A DNA stretch of 64,000 nucleotides, taken from assembly GCA_965644295.1 (NCBI GenBank), contig CBFFRP010000263.1, positions 62,001 to 126,000 of the forward strand, in the 5' to 3' direction. The translations under genes and the position numbers were made by a program. Under the pieces are notes generated by a model. It did no database searches. It saw only the letters and a program-made list of their open reading frames with translations, and was not told the origin of the DNA. This document shows, in pieces, positions 11,070 to 22,700 of the stretch (within the stretch, counting starts at the first letter, position 1; every line of letters starts with the position of its first letter). The stretch comes from Paraphysomonas bandaiensis. Lineage: Eukaryota; Chrysophyceae.

Positions 11070-13331
11070 ATGGCTTCTCTCTCTCTAACCGACATAGAAT
11101 TCTTTTCCGACCTTCCATCAGAGGGTTGGTCACGTCAGTTCGCCTCATATGGTGGTGATCTGGTGCTGGTGACTCACATCCCTTTAGTAGACTCTCACGA
11201 CCCTACCAACACCCCTCAGACTATTAACACCATCATATCTGCTTCATATGCTGTGGGTGAAGAAGCTTTATTCGAACATAGAGCTGCTGTCGTGTCAGAA
11301 AAAAAGGGACATATCATGACTATGTGTCTTTTTCCTGAAGGGGGTCTATTGAGTGATATGCTGTACAGTGATATGTGTTTAGGCTGGTGTTTCAGACTAA
11401 GAATAGCACTTGATGTTGCACGTGCTATATGTGCATTACATACATCTGATTATATTCATAATGATATTCGTCCTGCTACTCTTGGATTAGACTGTGAATT
11501 TCGATGCAAGTTTTTGGAGATACCGTTTGTTGAGCATGTCGAGGATATCTTTTCACCATGCACTATATCACCTGCTGTTGTGGGGGATGTGTGTTACCGC
11601 GCACCGGAAGTGCTTCGTGATAATATGTGTACTGGTGCATCCGATATGTACAGCTTTGGCCTAGTACTTTTCGAGCTCTGTGCCCGAGTTTCATCGTCCC
11701 TAGTTCCCCGTGACTGTGAAACCCAATGTGTGGATGTTGATCAGCTATTAGAGAACTTGCCCCAAAGCACCCCTGTCTCTTTGCAGGAGCTGATACGGCA
11801 GTTATTATGTGCGGAACCCGAGTACCGTCCCACTGTGGAAGACACTATCGACTGGTTGGATAGCCTGATGATGGAGACATCGCCAGATGAAGACCCAGCT
11901 GACCCACCACTGCCCCCCCTTCCTTTCAGTGAGCGACGCCGGTCCTCCCGTAGAACAGGGACAGGCAAGGCGACTACTGGACTGGGCATAACTCTTGGAA
12001 ACGTGGAGCGGTTGCGAGAGATAGCGAAGTCATCTCGTGAGCCAGAGGAGGATAGTGTGGAAGAGAGGGAGTCACGCCTGTTTCGTCCTAGTGACGATGC
12101 GAGTTCTCCAGAATACCGCGACGAAAGATATTCAAAAGCAGAGGAGAGGAAGTTACACCAGCGGCAAACTCCAGCTAGTGCTCTGGGTAAGTACGTTATG
12201 CTGGTCTCTATGGTAGTCATTTGATCTTGTACCAGGTGTAGAAGCTATCATTGGGTCACTTATGGTGGATGACTCGGAGCTCCAAGGGCACATACAACTG
12301 AAGGTATAATGTCATCTATGTGTAAGTGTGTGGTGAACTCAAGCTGTTTTGTTCAGGCTCATAACCTTCCCATTCACAAAAGTAAATATTTCTTCACTAG
12401 GGATGGATTTCTGCACTGGTGCAGTGACAAGAAATTTGAGGACAGACCAGACCGTGTTCACAGCTTCGACCTAACATGCGCGCGCTTAGAAGAGGGTAGC
12501 ACCCCGCTTCAAATGCACCTCTCTCTTATCAGTGAGGAGACTGCTTCCTCCAACTCCACTAGGAAAGGGGGTCATAGGTACTTCAGATAATACAATCACA
12601 TGCTTTTTACTGATCGAAACAAATACAGGAAACACTTCTTCTCTTCACATGGAGGCTCGAAGGAGCGGGGACGACTTTTTCTCAAGTTCTCATCGACCGA
12701 GAGTGCACAGGAATGGCGGGAAAAAGTTGAGACTGACATGTCGCGGGGGAGGTGTCAGATGTGTGGATGCAAGGTCGAGCTGACACCGGAGCAAATTTTC
12801 CAGCGGGATAAGTATCGTTATCACACGTCACAAGGAGATGTCCCGCAATCGTCATTAGAGCTTGCAATTTTCTGCTCCGAGCAGTGTTATGCGTTTAAAT
12901 CAGCTGTTCACTTCAAAGGCATGAACGTTTCTACAGTGGATGGCAACGTACGACTTAAAGTTAATCAGCCAGAGATCACTGCCATTGACAAACGTTTGGT
13001 ATCGAAGCGCAATCCATCTGCTTGGCGGCGTATGAGTCGAAAACACGGGGTGGGAACGCAACAACCGACTGTAGATAACAGAGAAGCCCATCTCGAAGAG
13101 CTGCCTAGTAATATCGACGAGTGGCTCTCCAGTATTGACCAATCTGAGCTTGCGAGCATCTTCAAAAGCTCTGATTATGGCGAGATAAGCCATATTTTAA
13201 TTGCTGGGCTTACGGAAGAAGATGTGGCTTACATGGGAATTTCATCAAAAGAGACTGTCAATCTATTGATAAAGAGTGCTTCTGAGTTGCATGCGAAGTG
13301 TCTGAAAAACAGACAAGTGTTGAGCATGTAG
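11070..13331 (+). CDS. Pseudokinase with PH, Cys-cluster and SAM domains
   Basis: Exons 11070-12186, 12236-12303, 12357-12577 and 12629-13331 give 702 residues. Residues about 60-270 have a protein-kinase C-lobe: LRIALDVARAICALH, the catalytic-loop position as IHNDIRPATL (HND instead of HRD), CYRAPEVL and DMYSFGLVLFELC. No VAIK lysine or glycine loop is recognisable and the DFG position reads FLEIPF, so catalysis is unlikely. A PH-like domain follows at about 390-500 (KSKYFFTRDGFLHW ... SAQEWREKVE). Next is a Cys cluster, CQMCGC ... FCSEQCY, then a C-terminal SAM-like domain (IDEWLSSIDQSELASIF ... LTEEDVAYMGI ... NLLIKSA). The architecture suggests a scaffold or signalling adaptor at membranes; partner and pathway are unknown. 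The start is the first ATG after the (CATA)n array. Confidence 0.8.
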
Positions 13332-14192
13332 TCGTAGTAGCTTTTGTGTACTGGAAATTGGCATATATCTGACAGCAATTGTGGTGTATTCGTCGAAATG
13401 GGTTGTTCTTAGATTGTAGAAAGAGTAATATGTACATGGAACCTCATATTGTAGCAGACGAGAAATATATTTTTGCGTGATTCTTATACGAGCAGTAGTT
13501 AGCGAAACTCTATCTCCGACTACTGTCGCCGGTTCCTGTTGACATGGAGCTGCCGACACAAATATTATTCCATCATCTACTGTAGTAGAAGATAAAAGAT
13601 ATACTTTAAAACAATGTATAAAATATATGTATTCTGTGATAGCAAGCACAGTATCAGATAATCAGTACTACCCTCCCAGCCCTCAAGCAAGCTCACAAGA
13701 ATAAATACTCTATCTAGATTTTTTATAGTGTCATTCATAGAGATCATAGAACTATATTAACAATTCATATCATATATAGATATATAGGCACTGCAATAGA
13801 CCACATTACTTTACTAGGAGGACTTGCATGTGCACCGGGACTGACAAAGGAGCCATCATTGAATTCTACCAAACTAATATTGTTTCATAGCATATAGCAT
13901 ATCATTAGACTTCGTATAATATTGTCTCTGACCACTGTATTCAAGAAAAAGTTATAAGTCAAAAACCTTAGAATAAAACTTTTAATTGCCTATAAATTAG
14001 CTAAACTCAACACTGATGTCGTGCAATACACGGGTGTTGTAGTTTCTTTTTAAGGCATGGTTAGCCTTGTAAATATTAATCTTTCATACTACCATGAATA
14101 TTAAATTGTGGCACACATAAAACAAAAAAACGGGGGCGCTTTCCAAACATACATACTCTTACAATATTTGGCCACAAGTTCAATGGTATACA
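13332..14192. other. Convergent intergenic region
   Basis: About 860 bp of A/T-rich sequence between the 3' ends of the pseudokinase and mannosidase genes. No gene, repeat or RNA structure stands out. Confidence 0.5.
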
Positions 14193-17100
14193 TTAAAGCT
14201 TATTCGACCCCCACAGCTGTGGCTCATCACTCATTTCGTAAGAAAGCGTACGGGCCTGCAGGAGTTCCTCGTGGTGTATCACTGGTGTGTCAATAGCCAC
14301 TTCATCCATAGTCAAAGACTTGACATAAGGCTTGTCACGGGCTCCAGAAGCAGCTATCGTAAGGGTATGGTCGGTCTGTGGAAACCTTACCTCAACCTTA
14401 TCAAATATAGGACTGCCAATCATATATTCGGCAGAGGCAGGATTGACAGGATAGAGACCAAGAGCATTGAACATGTACCAAGAAGACATCTGTCCGCAAT
14501 CTGCAATGAATATGCACAGATATTAGCGTTTCCTACGATAGAGTACAAGCCACACTTACCGTCATTGCCACTCAATCCGATTGGGGTATTATAGTAGTTA
14601 TTGCGAATAAGGTTGCGTATGGTGGACTGCGCCTTCCAAGGTTGGTTAGCGTAAAGGTATGCATATACCGTGGCGTGTGATGGTTCGTTTGCCTGATTAT
14701 TGTGATGACCGTTATAGTATTCATCCAGCTTGGCACCAAGTGCCTCAGGTCCATGGAAAAGGTCACGTAGACCAGGAAAGTCGTGCTGCACGTTAAACGT
14801 ATACACCCATTTATTTCCTTCTGTCCAAGTACTGGGATTCGGACACCACGAACCGTCTTTATGCCTCGCCTCCATAAACATCGTTTCATTATTAAAAATA
14901 TTGCGATAGTTTTTACTGCGGTCCAAAAAATACTGTTTATGCTCAGTGTGTCCAGTTAGCTCTGCTATGACCGCTACTGTGTAGTCGTCATATGCGTACT
15001 CCAGTGTTCGCGACCCTGCTTCAGATGTAAGTAGTGCCGCGACATATCCGAGTTCCAGCTCTCTCGTCAGTCCGGCTCGTGCTTCACAACCGGTTCCTCG
15101 TTGCCGGTCAAAGTACATAGTCGTAAGGTCATCTTCTGGGGGCACCATGGCATCCTTCAATACAGCCTTCCACGCAAGATCCTGATCAAAACCTCTGAAC
15201 CCTTTGGCTAGAGACTCAGCAATGAGAGAGCTAGAGTGGGTTCCAATCATAATGTTCGTTTCCACAATATTCTGCCACATTGGGAGCCTTCCACCCTGTT
15301 GAAAGGTCTGTAACATACTTTGTATCATACCATCGATACGCTCGGGTGCGAAAAGGTTTAAGAAACCCCATTCAGCCCTAAAAGTATCCCAGATAGAGTA
15401 TCCCGTATAAGCATGCTCCCCAGCGTGGACAGTGTTGTCGTAACCACTGTAGTAGAAAGATCCTGAGGCATTATATTCCATCATTTCATTGGGATACTGC
15501 CATTCATGAAATCAACGTTCAAAATAAAACACATCCATGGGTATCACACACCTGAAGCGCATGAAACATTGCAGTGTAGAATATAGCTAGTTCATCTTCC
15601 GTTGCGTTGGTAATGGAAACGAGATCCAGTTTATCAGACCACTTCTGTCGCACATAACTCGCGGTATCATCTAGCGATGTGCCGTCAGGAATTTCTGAGT
15701 TCAGATTGATCCGGGCCTGCTCGACAGAAATGTAGGAGACACCTACTCGTACATGCACCTTCTCTATCCCAGGTGGAAAGCGCACGTAAGCGGACAATTC
15801 AAGACCCTCTCCATAAGTGGCCCCTTCAAATAGGGTAGAGTTATTGGCCGTGCCCCAGGACTCAAAGCCTTCCTCGAATCGCGCTACAAAATATCCCTTG
15901 AAGTCAGCAGCAGAAAAGGGACCCAGAACAGAATCTTGTCTCTCAGGATTCCACCCGTATACCTCCCGTTGTTCGGGATCCACAGTGATTTGTCCGGATA
16001 CAGACTCTGTTGTCGCTTGCACCACAGCAAAAGGAGTCGATTTGGGGTCGAAAGTAAACCTCATCGAACCCGCACGAGATGTCCCTGTGAGCTCGGCTAC
16101 AATTGACGATTCCTCGTCAGTCTTCAATTTAGTACTGTAGTAGTGGGGTGAAGATATCTCATCCTCGTGACTGAAGCTCAAGCCTCTCTCCTCGAAACTA
16201 GTCCTGACCTCTCCTGTGCCTACAGCAACGGCAACTTGGCCAGACTCGCCCATCCTGCATAAGCCGCGTGAAGGTGAGGGTATATTTAAATAAATGTGGC
16301 CATATACTCATATTCATATAGAGACATGCATGTGTTACCAAACAGCGGGCTGATGAGTGCCCATATACTCATACATATAGAGACATGTGTGTGTTACCAG
16401 ACAGCGGGCTGATGAGTGCCCATATACTCATACATATAGAGACATGTGTGTGTTACCAGACAGCGGGCTGATGAGTGCCCATATACTCATACATATAGAG
16501 ACATGTGTGTGTTACCAGACAGCGGGCTGATGAGTGCCCATATACTCATACATATAGAGACAAGACATGTGTGTGTTACCAGACAGCGGGCTGATGAGTG
16601 CCCATATATTCATACATATAGAGACAAGACATGTGTGTGTTACCAGACAGCGGGCTGATGAGTGCCCATATACTCATACATATAGAGACAAGACATGTGT
16701 GTGTTACCAGACAGCGGGCTGATGAGTGCCCATATACTCATACATATAGAGACAAGACATGTGTGTGTTACCAGACAGCGGGCTGATGAGTGCCCATATA
16801 TTCATACATATAGAGACATGTGTGTGTTACCAGACAGCGGGCTGATGAGTGCCCATATACTCATACATATAGAGACAAGACATGTGTGTGTTACCAGACA
16901 GCGGGCTGATGAGTGCCCATATACTCATACATATAGAGACAAGACATGTGTGTGTTACCAGACAGCGGGCTGATGAGTGCCCATATACTCATACATATAG
17001 AGACAAGACATGTGTGTGTTACCAAACAGCGGGCTGATGAGTGCCCATATACTCATACATATAGAGACATGTGTGTGTTACCAAACAGCGGGCTGATGAG

Positions 17101-18091
17101 TGCCCATATATTCATACATATAGAGACAAGACATGTGTGTGTTACCAGACAGCGGGCTGATGAGTGCCCATATACTCATACATATAGAGACAAGACATGT
17201 GTGTGTTACCAAACAGCGGGCTGATGAGTGCCCATATACTCATACATATAGAGACATGTGTGTGTTACCAGACAGCGGGCTGATGAGTGCCCATATACTC
17301 ATACATATAGAGACATGTGTGTGTTACCAGACAGCGGGCTGATGAGTGCCCATATACTCATACATATAGAGACAAGACATGTGTGTGTTACCAGACAGCG
17401 GGCTGATGAGTGCCCATATACTCATACATATAGAGACAAGACATGTGTGTGTTACCAGACAGCGGGCTGATGAGTGCCCATATACTCATACATATAGAGA
17501 CAAGACATGTGTGTGTTACCAAACAGCGGGCTGATGAGTGCCCATATACTCATACATATAGAGACATGTGTGTGTTACCAGACAGCGGGCTGATGAGTGC
17601 CCATATACTCATACATATAGAGACATGTGTGTGTTACCAGACAGCGGGCTGATGAGTGCCCATATACTCATACATATAGAGACAAGACATGTGTGTGTTA
17701 CCAGACAGCGGGCTGATGAGTGCCCATATACTCATACATATAGAGACATGTGTGTGTTACCAGACAGCGGGCTGATGAGTGCCCATATACTCATACATAT
17801 AGAGACATGTGTGTGTTACCAGACAGCGGGCTGATGAGTGCCCATGAATCCCTTAATAGTCTCGTCTTCATACACATACGGGCACACTCCAACACTGTTT
17901 TTACGTGTAACAGGTGTCCATCTGGTCATTGCAAAGGGCAGTGCAGTGGATGGTATCATTCCTCCATAGTTACCATCATATAGAAGACGATCATCCGATG
18001 AGCCGATAAGAGGATTCACATAGACGATATTACTACATAGAGAGATAGAGAAAGTGAATGAGAGGAGAAGGGAGATGAGATAGGATGACAT
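14193..18091 (-). CDS. GH92 alpha-mannosidase (alpha-1,2-mannosidase family), secreted
   Basis: Ca2+-dependent exo-alpha-mannosidase family acting on mannose-containing glycans. Exons 17820-18091, 15552-16254, 14560-15496 and 14193-14500 give 739 residues, normal for GH92. It begins with a signal peptide (MSSYLISLLLSFTFSISLC), then VNPLIGSS, typical of the mature GH92 start. Family motifs: GTHQPAVWMGESGQ (joined across intron 1), SYDNTVHAGEHAYTGYSIWDTFR-like block (here GYDNTVHAGEHAYTGYSIWD), LPMW, GHHNNQANEPSHATVYAYLY and the catalytic block GNDDCGQMSSWYMFNALGLYP. Intron 1 (16255-17819, 1565 nt) is about 30 times longer than its neighbours and consists of a minisatellite derived from the exon 1/intron 1 junction. 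It is predicted to act in the secretory path, lysosome/vacuole or outside the cell. Confidence 0.93.
16283..17847. repeat. Minisatellite of exon end plus splice donor, about 25 units of 59/64 bp
   Basis: Units are 59 bp, or 64 bp when a GACAA step is duplicated. Read on the minus strand, each contains the last 26 nt of GH92 exon 1, the splice junction CCCGCTGTCTG/GTAACAC and about 26-31 nt of intron. The unit nearest exon 1 (about 17820-17845) is the real exon end. The others, about 24, are decoys inside the intron. A few carry CTGTTTG instead of CTGTCTG. The plus-strand ORFs over this stretch are by-products of the repetition. Confidence 0.97.
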
Positions 18092-18438
18092 GGTTAATAG
18101 AGGGGTGTTTTAAGGTCAGTTGGTTGTGGAGATGGTTAGATGTGGAGGTTGCTGCCTATGGATAGTACCGTATGCATGATGTAGCTGTATGTATAGCTGA
18201 TGGAATACACTGCAGAGAAGAGTACAAAGTGAAGTACATACACGTACATACACGTCTGTACTGCTGTATGATGTACAGATGGACAGTTACAGCAGTACAA
18301 AGTTGTTGTTAAAGCTCAATATCACCGCTTTTCGATATCAAATCCGAATATTTTTCAATTCTAAAAAAAAAAACCATATCTTCAAGGAATCACAGACTAC
18401 ACCTACAGCTCACACCTTGGGCACATATGTATATGCCC
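18092..18438. other. 5' region of the GH92 gene
   Basis: About 350 bp upstream of the mannosidase start codon on the minus strand. Presumed promoter and 5' UTR. It contains short CGTACATACA-type repeats near 18230-18260 and no gene. Confidence 0.45.
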
Positions 18439-19203
18439 TTAGGCCACTAATTATAGTGGAGACAAAAGACAAAACGACAAAAGACATTTTTTTTCATCCA
18501 AATTGTTTTTGTCGGGTGCAAACGAAGCCGTAATTATAGTGCACACAGAAAGACAAAAGACAAAACAGCGATTTTTTTTAGAATTTTGAATTCTACTCAT
18601 GTATGTATGTATGTATGTATGTATGTATGTATGTATGTATGTATGTATGTATGTATGTATGTATGTATGTATGTATGTATGTATGTATGTATGTATGTAT
18701 GTATGTATGTATGTATATGTATGTTTAAATCAACACACACTCTTCACCTTTCACAATCTGATAATAGTTATGGTTCCTGCCGGAATATACTCGGTCAGGG
18801 ATACGGTTTCATTGATGTAGATGTCAGTGCTTTCATTGTTGACAGGAGTGCGGCGTGTCGTAAGTAGTTTCACCGACATGTTTCTCCAAGCTCTGTAATC
18901 GTCGTGGTCTTGACACCATGGGTCTCCATGCCTGCCAAAGCAATGGCAAGCTTCTGCCAATCCTTGAGACTATAAATCATTGCGCCTGGTGCTGTTTATG
19001 AGGTGTATAACTATTAATGAAGCTCCATTGTGTAAAAATGTCTTCCACTCTCGATTTCTGTCCTTGAAGACAAAAAGACATAAATTTGCTCATATTTATG
19101 TCTTTCTGTCGGCCGAAGACAGAAAGACATTTTGTCTTTCGACGGATTTCTGTCTTTTGTCCTCCTATAACTACAGTTTGTCTCACTATAATTAGTGGCC
19201 TTA
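18439..19203. mobile_element. MITE-like element, GGCC-ended TIRs with TTA target duplication
   Basis: A 759-bp element (18442-19200) begins GGCCACTAATTATAGTG and ends with its reverse complement CACTATAATTAGTGGCC. It is flanked by TTA on both sides (18439-18441 and 19201-19203). A 3-bp TTA/TAA duplication with GG-starting TIRs is typical of PIF/Harbinger-derived MITEs. Subterminal tracts are rich in GACAAAAGAC and its complement. The interior holds a (GTAT)n array and a stretch at 18751-18970 that is open on the minus strand in more than one frame (one frame reads DWQKLAIALAGMETHGV), possibly captured coding DNA. No transposase is present. Confidence 0.72.
18598..18722. repeat. (GTAT)n array
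   Basis: About 30 uninterrupted copies of a GTAT tetranucleotide inside the GGCC/TTA MITE. The same motif class (CATA on the other strand) forms the arrays at 10345-11036 and 61972-62340. Confidence 0.95.
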
Positions 19204-19220
19204 TACTCTATACTAATCCA

Positions 19221-19418
19221 CTGTACATATTGGACTGGGGGTGGTTGTGCATATCGATTTCATCGATTTGTTCATCGTTTATTTCATCGAAAAATCATCG
19301 TTTTTTCAGTGAAAAGTGAAAAAAAGTGACTTTTTAATGAAAAACCGATGACTTTTTGATGAAATAAACGATGAACAAATCGATGAAATCGATATGCACA
19401 ACCACCTCCTGTACATAT
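19221..19418. mobile_element. Foldback element flanked by 10-bp direct repeats
   Basis: CTGTACATAT is present at 19221-19230 and again at 19409-19418. Between them lie 178 bp forming a nearly perfect palindrome: the left arm starts GGGGGTGGTTGTGCATATCG and the right arm ends with its complement. Arms are about 70 nt and rich in ATCGATTTCATCGA. Long TIRs with a 9-11 bp duplication resemble a Mutator-type MITE, but seven bases (TGGACTG) at the left end have no mirror. The right repeat stops 3 bp before the copia LTR. Confidence 0.6.
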
Positions 19419-19421
19419 CCT

Positions 19422-19778
19422 ACGAAGAGAAATACGTACTTGGATCGGAAATACAACACTGATACTACAGATCAATCAAACACTCACGGATCCAGTTCGC
19501 CCGTTGTCCTCCGTTCAAACTACACTACAGGTAGGCAAAAGACAAGTCTCTTTGCAAATACTACAGAAATCGTTAGTGATAGAAAATTATGGTGTCTCCC
19601 TACAACACAATAATACTACAGCTGATCATGTTCTACTGTACACTCTCACTCGTATCCTACAGAGTCACACATGTACAATGACTGAAAACATAATCACTGT
19701 AACAAAAACGAATGTGCACGTTGACTTTCATTTCCATCACTCGAAGACTTCTATACCGAATCATCATTTAGCTCTACG
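19422..19778 (-). repeat. 3' LTR of the copia element
   Basis: 357 bp matching 24164-25009 after removal of the inserted MITE and its 3-bp duplication. In element orientation it starts CGTAGAGC and ends CTCTTCGT, giving short imperfect inverted ends. The stop codon of the gag-pol frame lies inside this LTR. Positions 19576-19591 carry the 16-nt segment complementary to the site at the 5' LTR junction. Confidence 0.93.
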
Positions 19779-22700
19779 CACCCCTGTGGCATGTGTATTG
19801 TTTCCCACGATACCACATGTCATAAACTTGTACAGAGTACCTTGGAGGGGCTTCGTCAATGCATCAGCCAGCATCATCTTTGTGGGCAAGTACTCCAATT
19901 GAATGCTTCCTTCATCTGCCCTTTCCTTGATGAATTCACGCCTCACACGCAGGTATTTTGTACGATATTTGCCTCCGCCTTTCGTTACAAGAGATAGAGT
20001 CGAGGTATTGTCTTGCAACACTCTAGGTGCGTCAATACTGTATCCTTGTTCCTTTATGAATTCTGCACATTGCACAATCATCATTAACATATCTGATAGA
20101 CCTACCAACTCTGATTCCGTCGAGTCACGTGTCACAATGCGCTGTTTCGACGATTTGCAGAGTACTGTTGCATCCCCCACCTTTACGACCAGACCCGAAT
20201 GACCCTTTCCATCGTCATGAGTCCCAAATGCCGCATCGACGTATCCAGTAATGGTAAGATTCTTTCCAATGCACAGCAACAAGTCCTGTCCCTTAGTCGC
20301 GTTCAGGTAGCGGGTCACCCTGCCAAGCTTCTCCATGTCAGCATGCGTCGGATTCTTGACTCTCGTGCTAAGGTAAGCGACTGCAAGCAGTATGTCTGGT
20401 CTAACCCTTTTGGCCAGGTACAGCAACTGAGCCACCATCTTGTGAAACTTCCTTCTATCACTCTTACTAGTGGGTTTGTCCATGGTGTTCTTAAATAGAG
20501 TAGCTGTAGCAGGTGATGTAGCAGTTCCTGTCACTCCGTGTTCTCGTAGAAAATTCTCGATGTACGATCTCATGGACACTGTCACCTTATCTCCCTCTGC
20601 TCTAATGTGCATTCCGAGATATGACAGATCTTTCCCATCGTCGTGCTTTACATCCCCAAACTTCTCTTTCAGTTTCTTAAGCAACTCTAGGTAGTCGCCC
20701 TTATGGCTTGACATGACCAGTATGTCATCCACAAATATCACCACTGTACACTTTCGCCCGCCAGCTACTTTGTTCATTACACATGGGTCGACCGCGTTGT
20801 GCTCGAATCCCAAACTTCTCAAATATCCTGTAAGCGTGTTGTACCAGAGTTTTGCACTCTGGATGCAACCGTATAGCGCCTTGTCCAGCCGCACTAGTAG
20901 TTTACCAGTCTCATCAACATACGGTGATACTTCAGGAGCCACTTTCTTCAATATCGTTGTTAACATTGGCTCTAGTTCCATTATGACTTCTTCGCCAGAC
21001 ATCTCGGCGTTCAGGTAAGCGCCTCCTATATCCATGATACCTATGTGACGTCCCTCTTTAGCAGCTATCGCCAGGCACATCATAATCGACTGCATCGCTG
21101 CTGTCGGTGACGATGTGTCTACGTACACCTTCCTATCTTGTTGTGCGCCATTAGCTACCAGTCTTGCTTTTATCTTTTCGAAGCGCCCTAAGCCATCATA
21201 CTTAGTCTTGAGAAACATCAGAGATCGAATAGCTCTCTTCAACTGTGTTGCCGATAATTCTTTGCGGTGTACTGGACGCATAGCCTTCTTGTCATGCAAA
21301 AGTTGTTTCAGCTCCGATATGATAGCGTTATATGCCGGTGGACCATACTCACGCAATCCCTTCATCGCACTCGTGTGAAAGGCCCTGTACTCTACTGGTT
21401 TCGACTTCGCATCCGGCGACCTGTCGTTCTCAACGCCTGTCTCGTCACTGCTTGTAATGCTGCTGCCGGACTTTATAGTTGGTACATCGTCATCCAGCTC
21501 CTCATCGACAAGTTCTGGCACTTCACCTTCATTATCACCGTCATGACCTAGTGGGTTTCCGCTATGCTCTACATCAACCACAGTAGTAGATACATCTTCC
21601 ACTATTGTTTCCGCAACTGGAGTCTGTTTAACGTCCTCTGGCGTACTCTCCTTCATGTCTTCGCCTTTCTGCTGCTCTTCTGCTTCTATCGTCTGTAGGA
21701 GTGGGTTCGGAATCTGACTCTTCCTAGTCGTATCACCCATCTTCGCCATCTGATTTATCGCATCAATTATGAGCTGCGTTGTCTTCATTTTCACCCAGTG
21801 TGTCCTTCTCACTCGCTTGTGTGTCTTCACATTCATGAAAAACCAGCTACCGTTGGCATTTCCAGTAGGGTACAATGCAATACACGGCTCAGTGCGACTT
21901 TGCTCGGCATCGTTGCTTCGCACCTTTGGGTTGTAGCACTCCACGTAGTCACCAAATGCTAGCTCTAGTTCCTTTCGGTAGTTAGGCTTCCTCCCTGTGA
22001 ACGCTACTCGTGGCGCTACTATGGATGTGCCTGTAGACGGCCTTCTGATATTTAGGCGACTGTTTGAGTACTTCACCAGATCTCTGACCATGTTATCAGG
22101 CAGTGACCAGGGTAATCCTGCCTGCACAGATCTAATAGTCTCTTTCAGTCTCCGGATCTTGTGATCTACCTTGTCCATGTGATCCCCTGCTCCACACACA
22201 TCCACTTCCACCCCTGTAATCTGTCCTCTGAGGGGTTGGAAACCAGGCTGCGGATCCAGATAGGCTACAGTTGGTGCGAAACCATGACTTCTTAGTAGAG
22301 ATACTTGCTCCTGAAAAGCTAGACCTAGATCATCAGTCCTCTCACTAGCTACCGGAGATACAAGAGTCAACCCCAGTGGCTCGGACAGTGTTATCAGGAA
22401 CGGTTGTTTTCTCACACTGAATATATCGGTATACAAACGTTGCGGCTTGGCCTGATCTGCTTTGATCCCCACGTCCATGTACTGCCTACCGCTCTTACGT
22501 TTAGTGGTCTTCCCCCTAACCGCTTCATAAGGCTTCCCGTATATGTCGAAAGCTCGCCTCACGTCTTGCGCCGTCAACGGCACGTCTGTTACATTTCCGT
22601 CGCTCACAAGGTTCATGGCTCCCTGCTCTGAGTCGAAACCCGCGTTCCGTACAAGTTCCAGCGCCCTTCGAGCTCTCATCACTTCGCTTTTAGTGTATTC

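Noticed and set aside
16283-17847. CRISPR-like array (regular direct repeats)
   Set aside because: Units are contiguous and nearly identical throughout, with no variable spacers, and lie in a eukaryotic intron.
16446-17983. A row of overlapping plus-strand ORFs with repeated MCVLPDSGLMSAHILIHIET peptides
   Set aside because: They are produced by the GH92 intron minisatellite read on the wrong strand.
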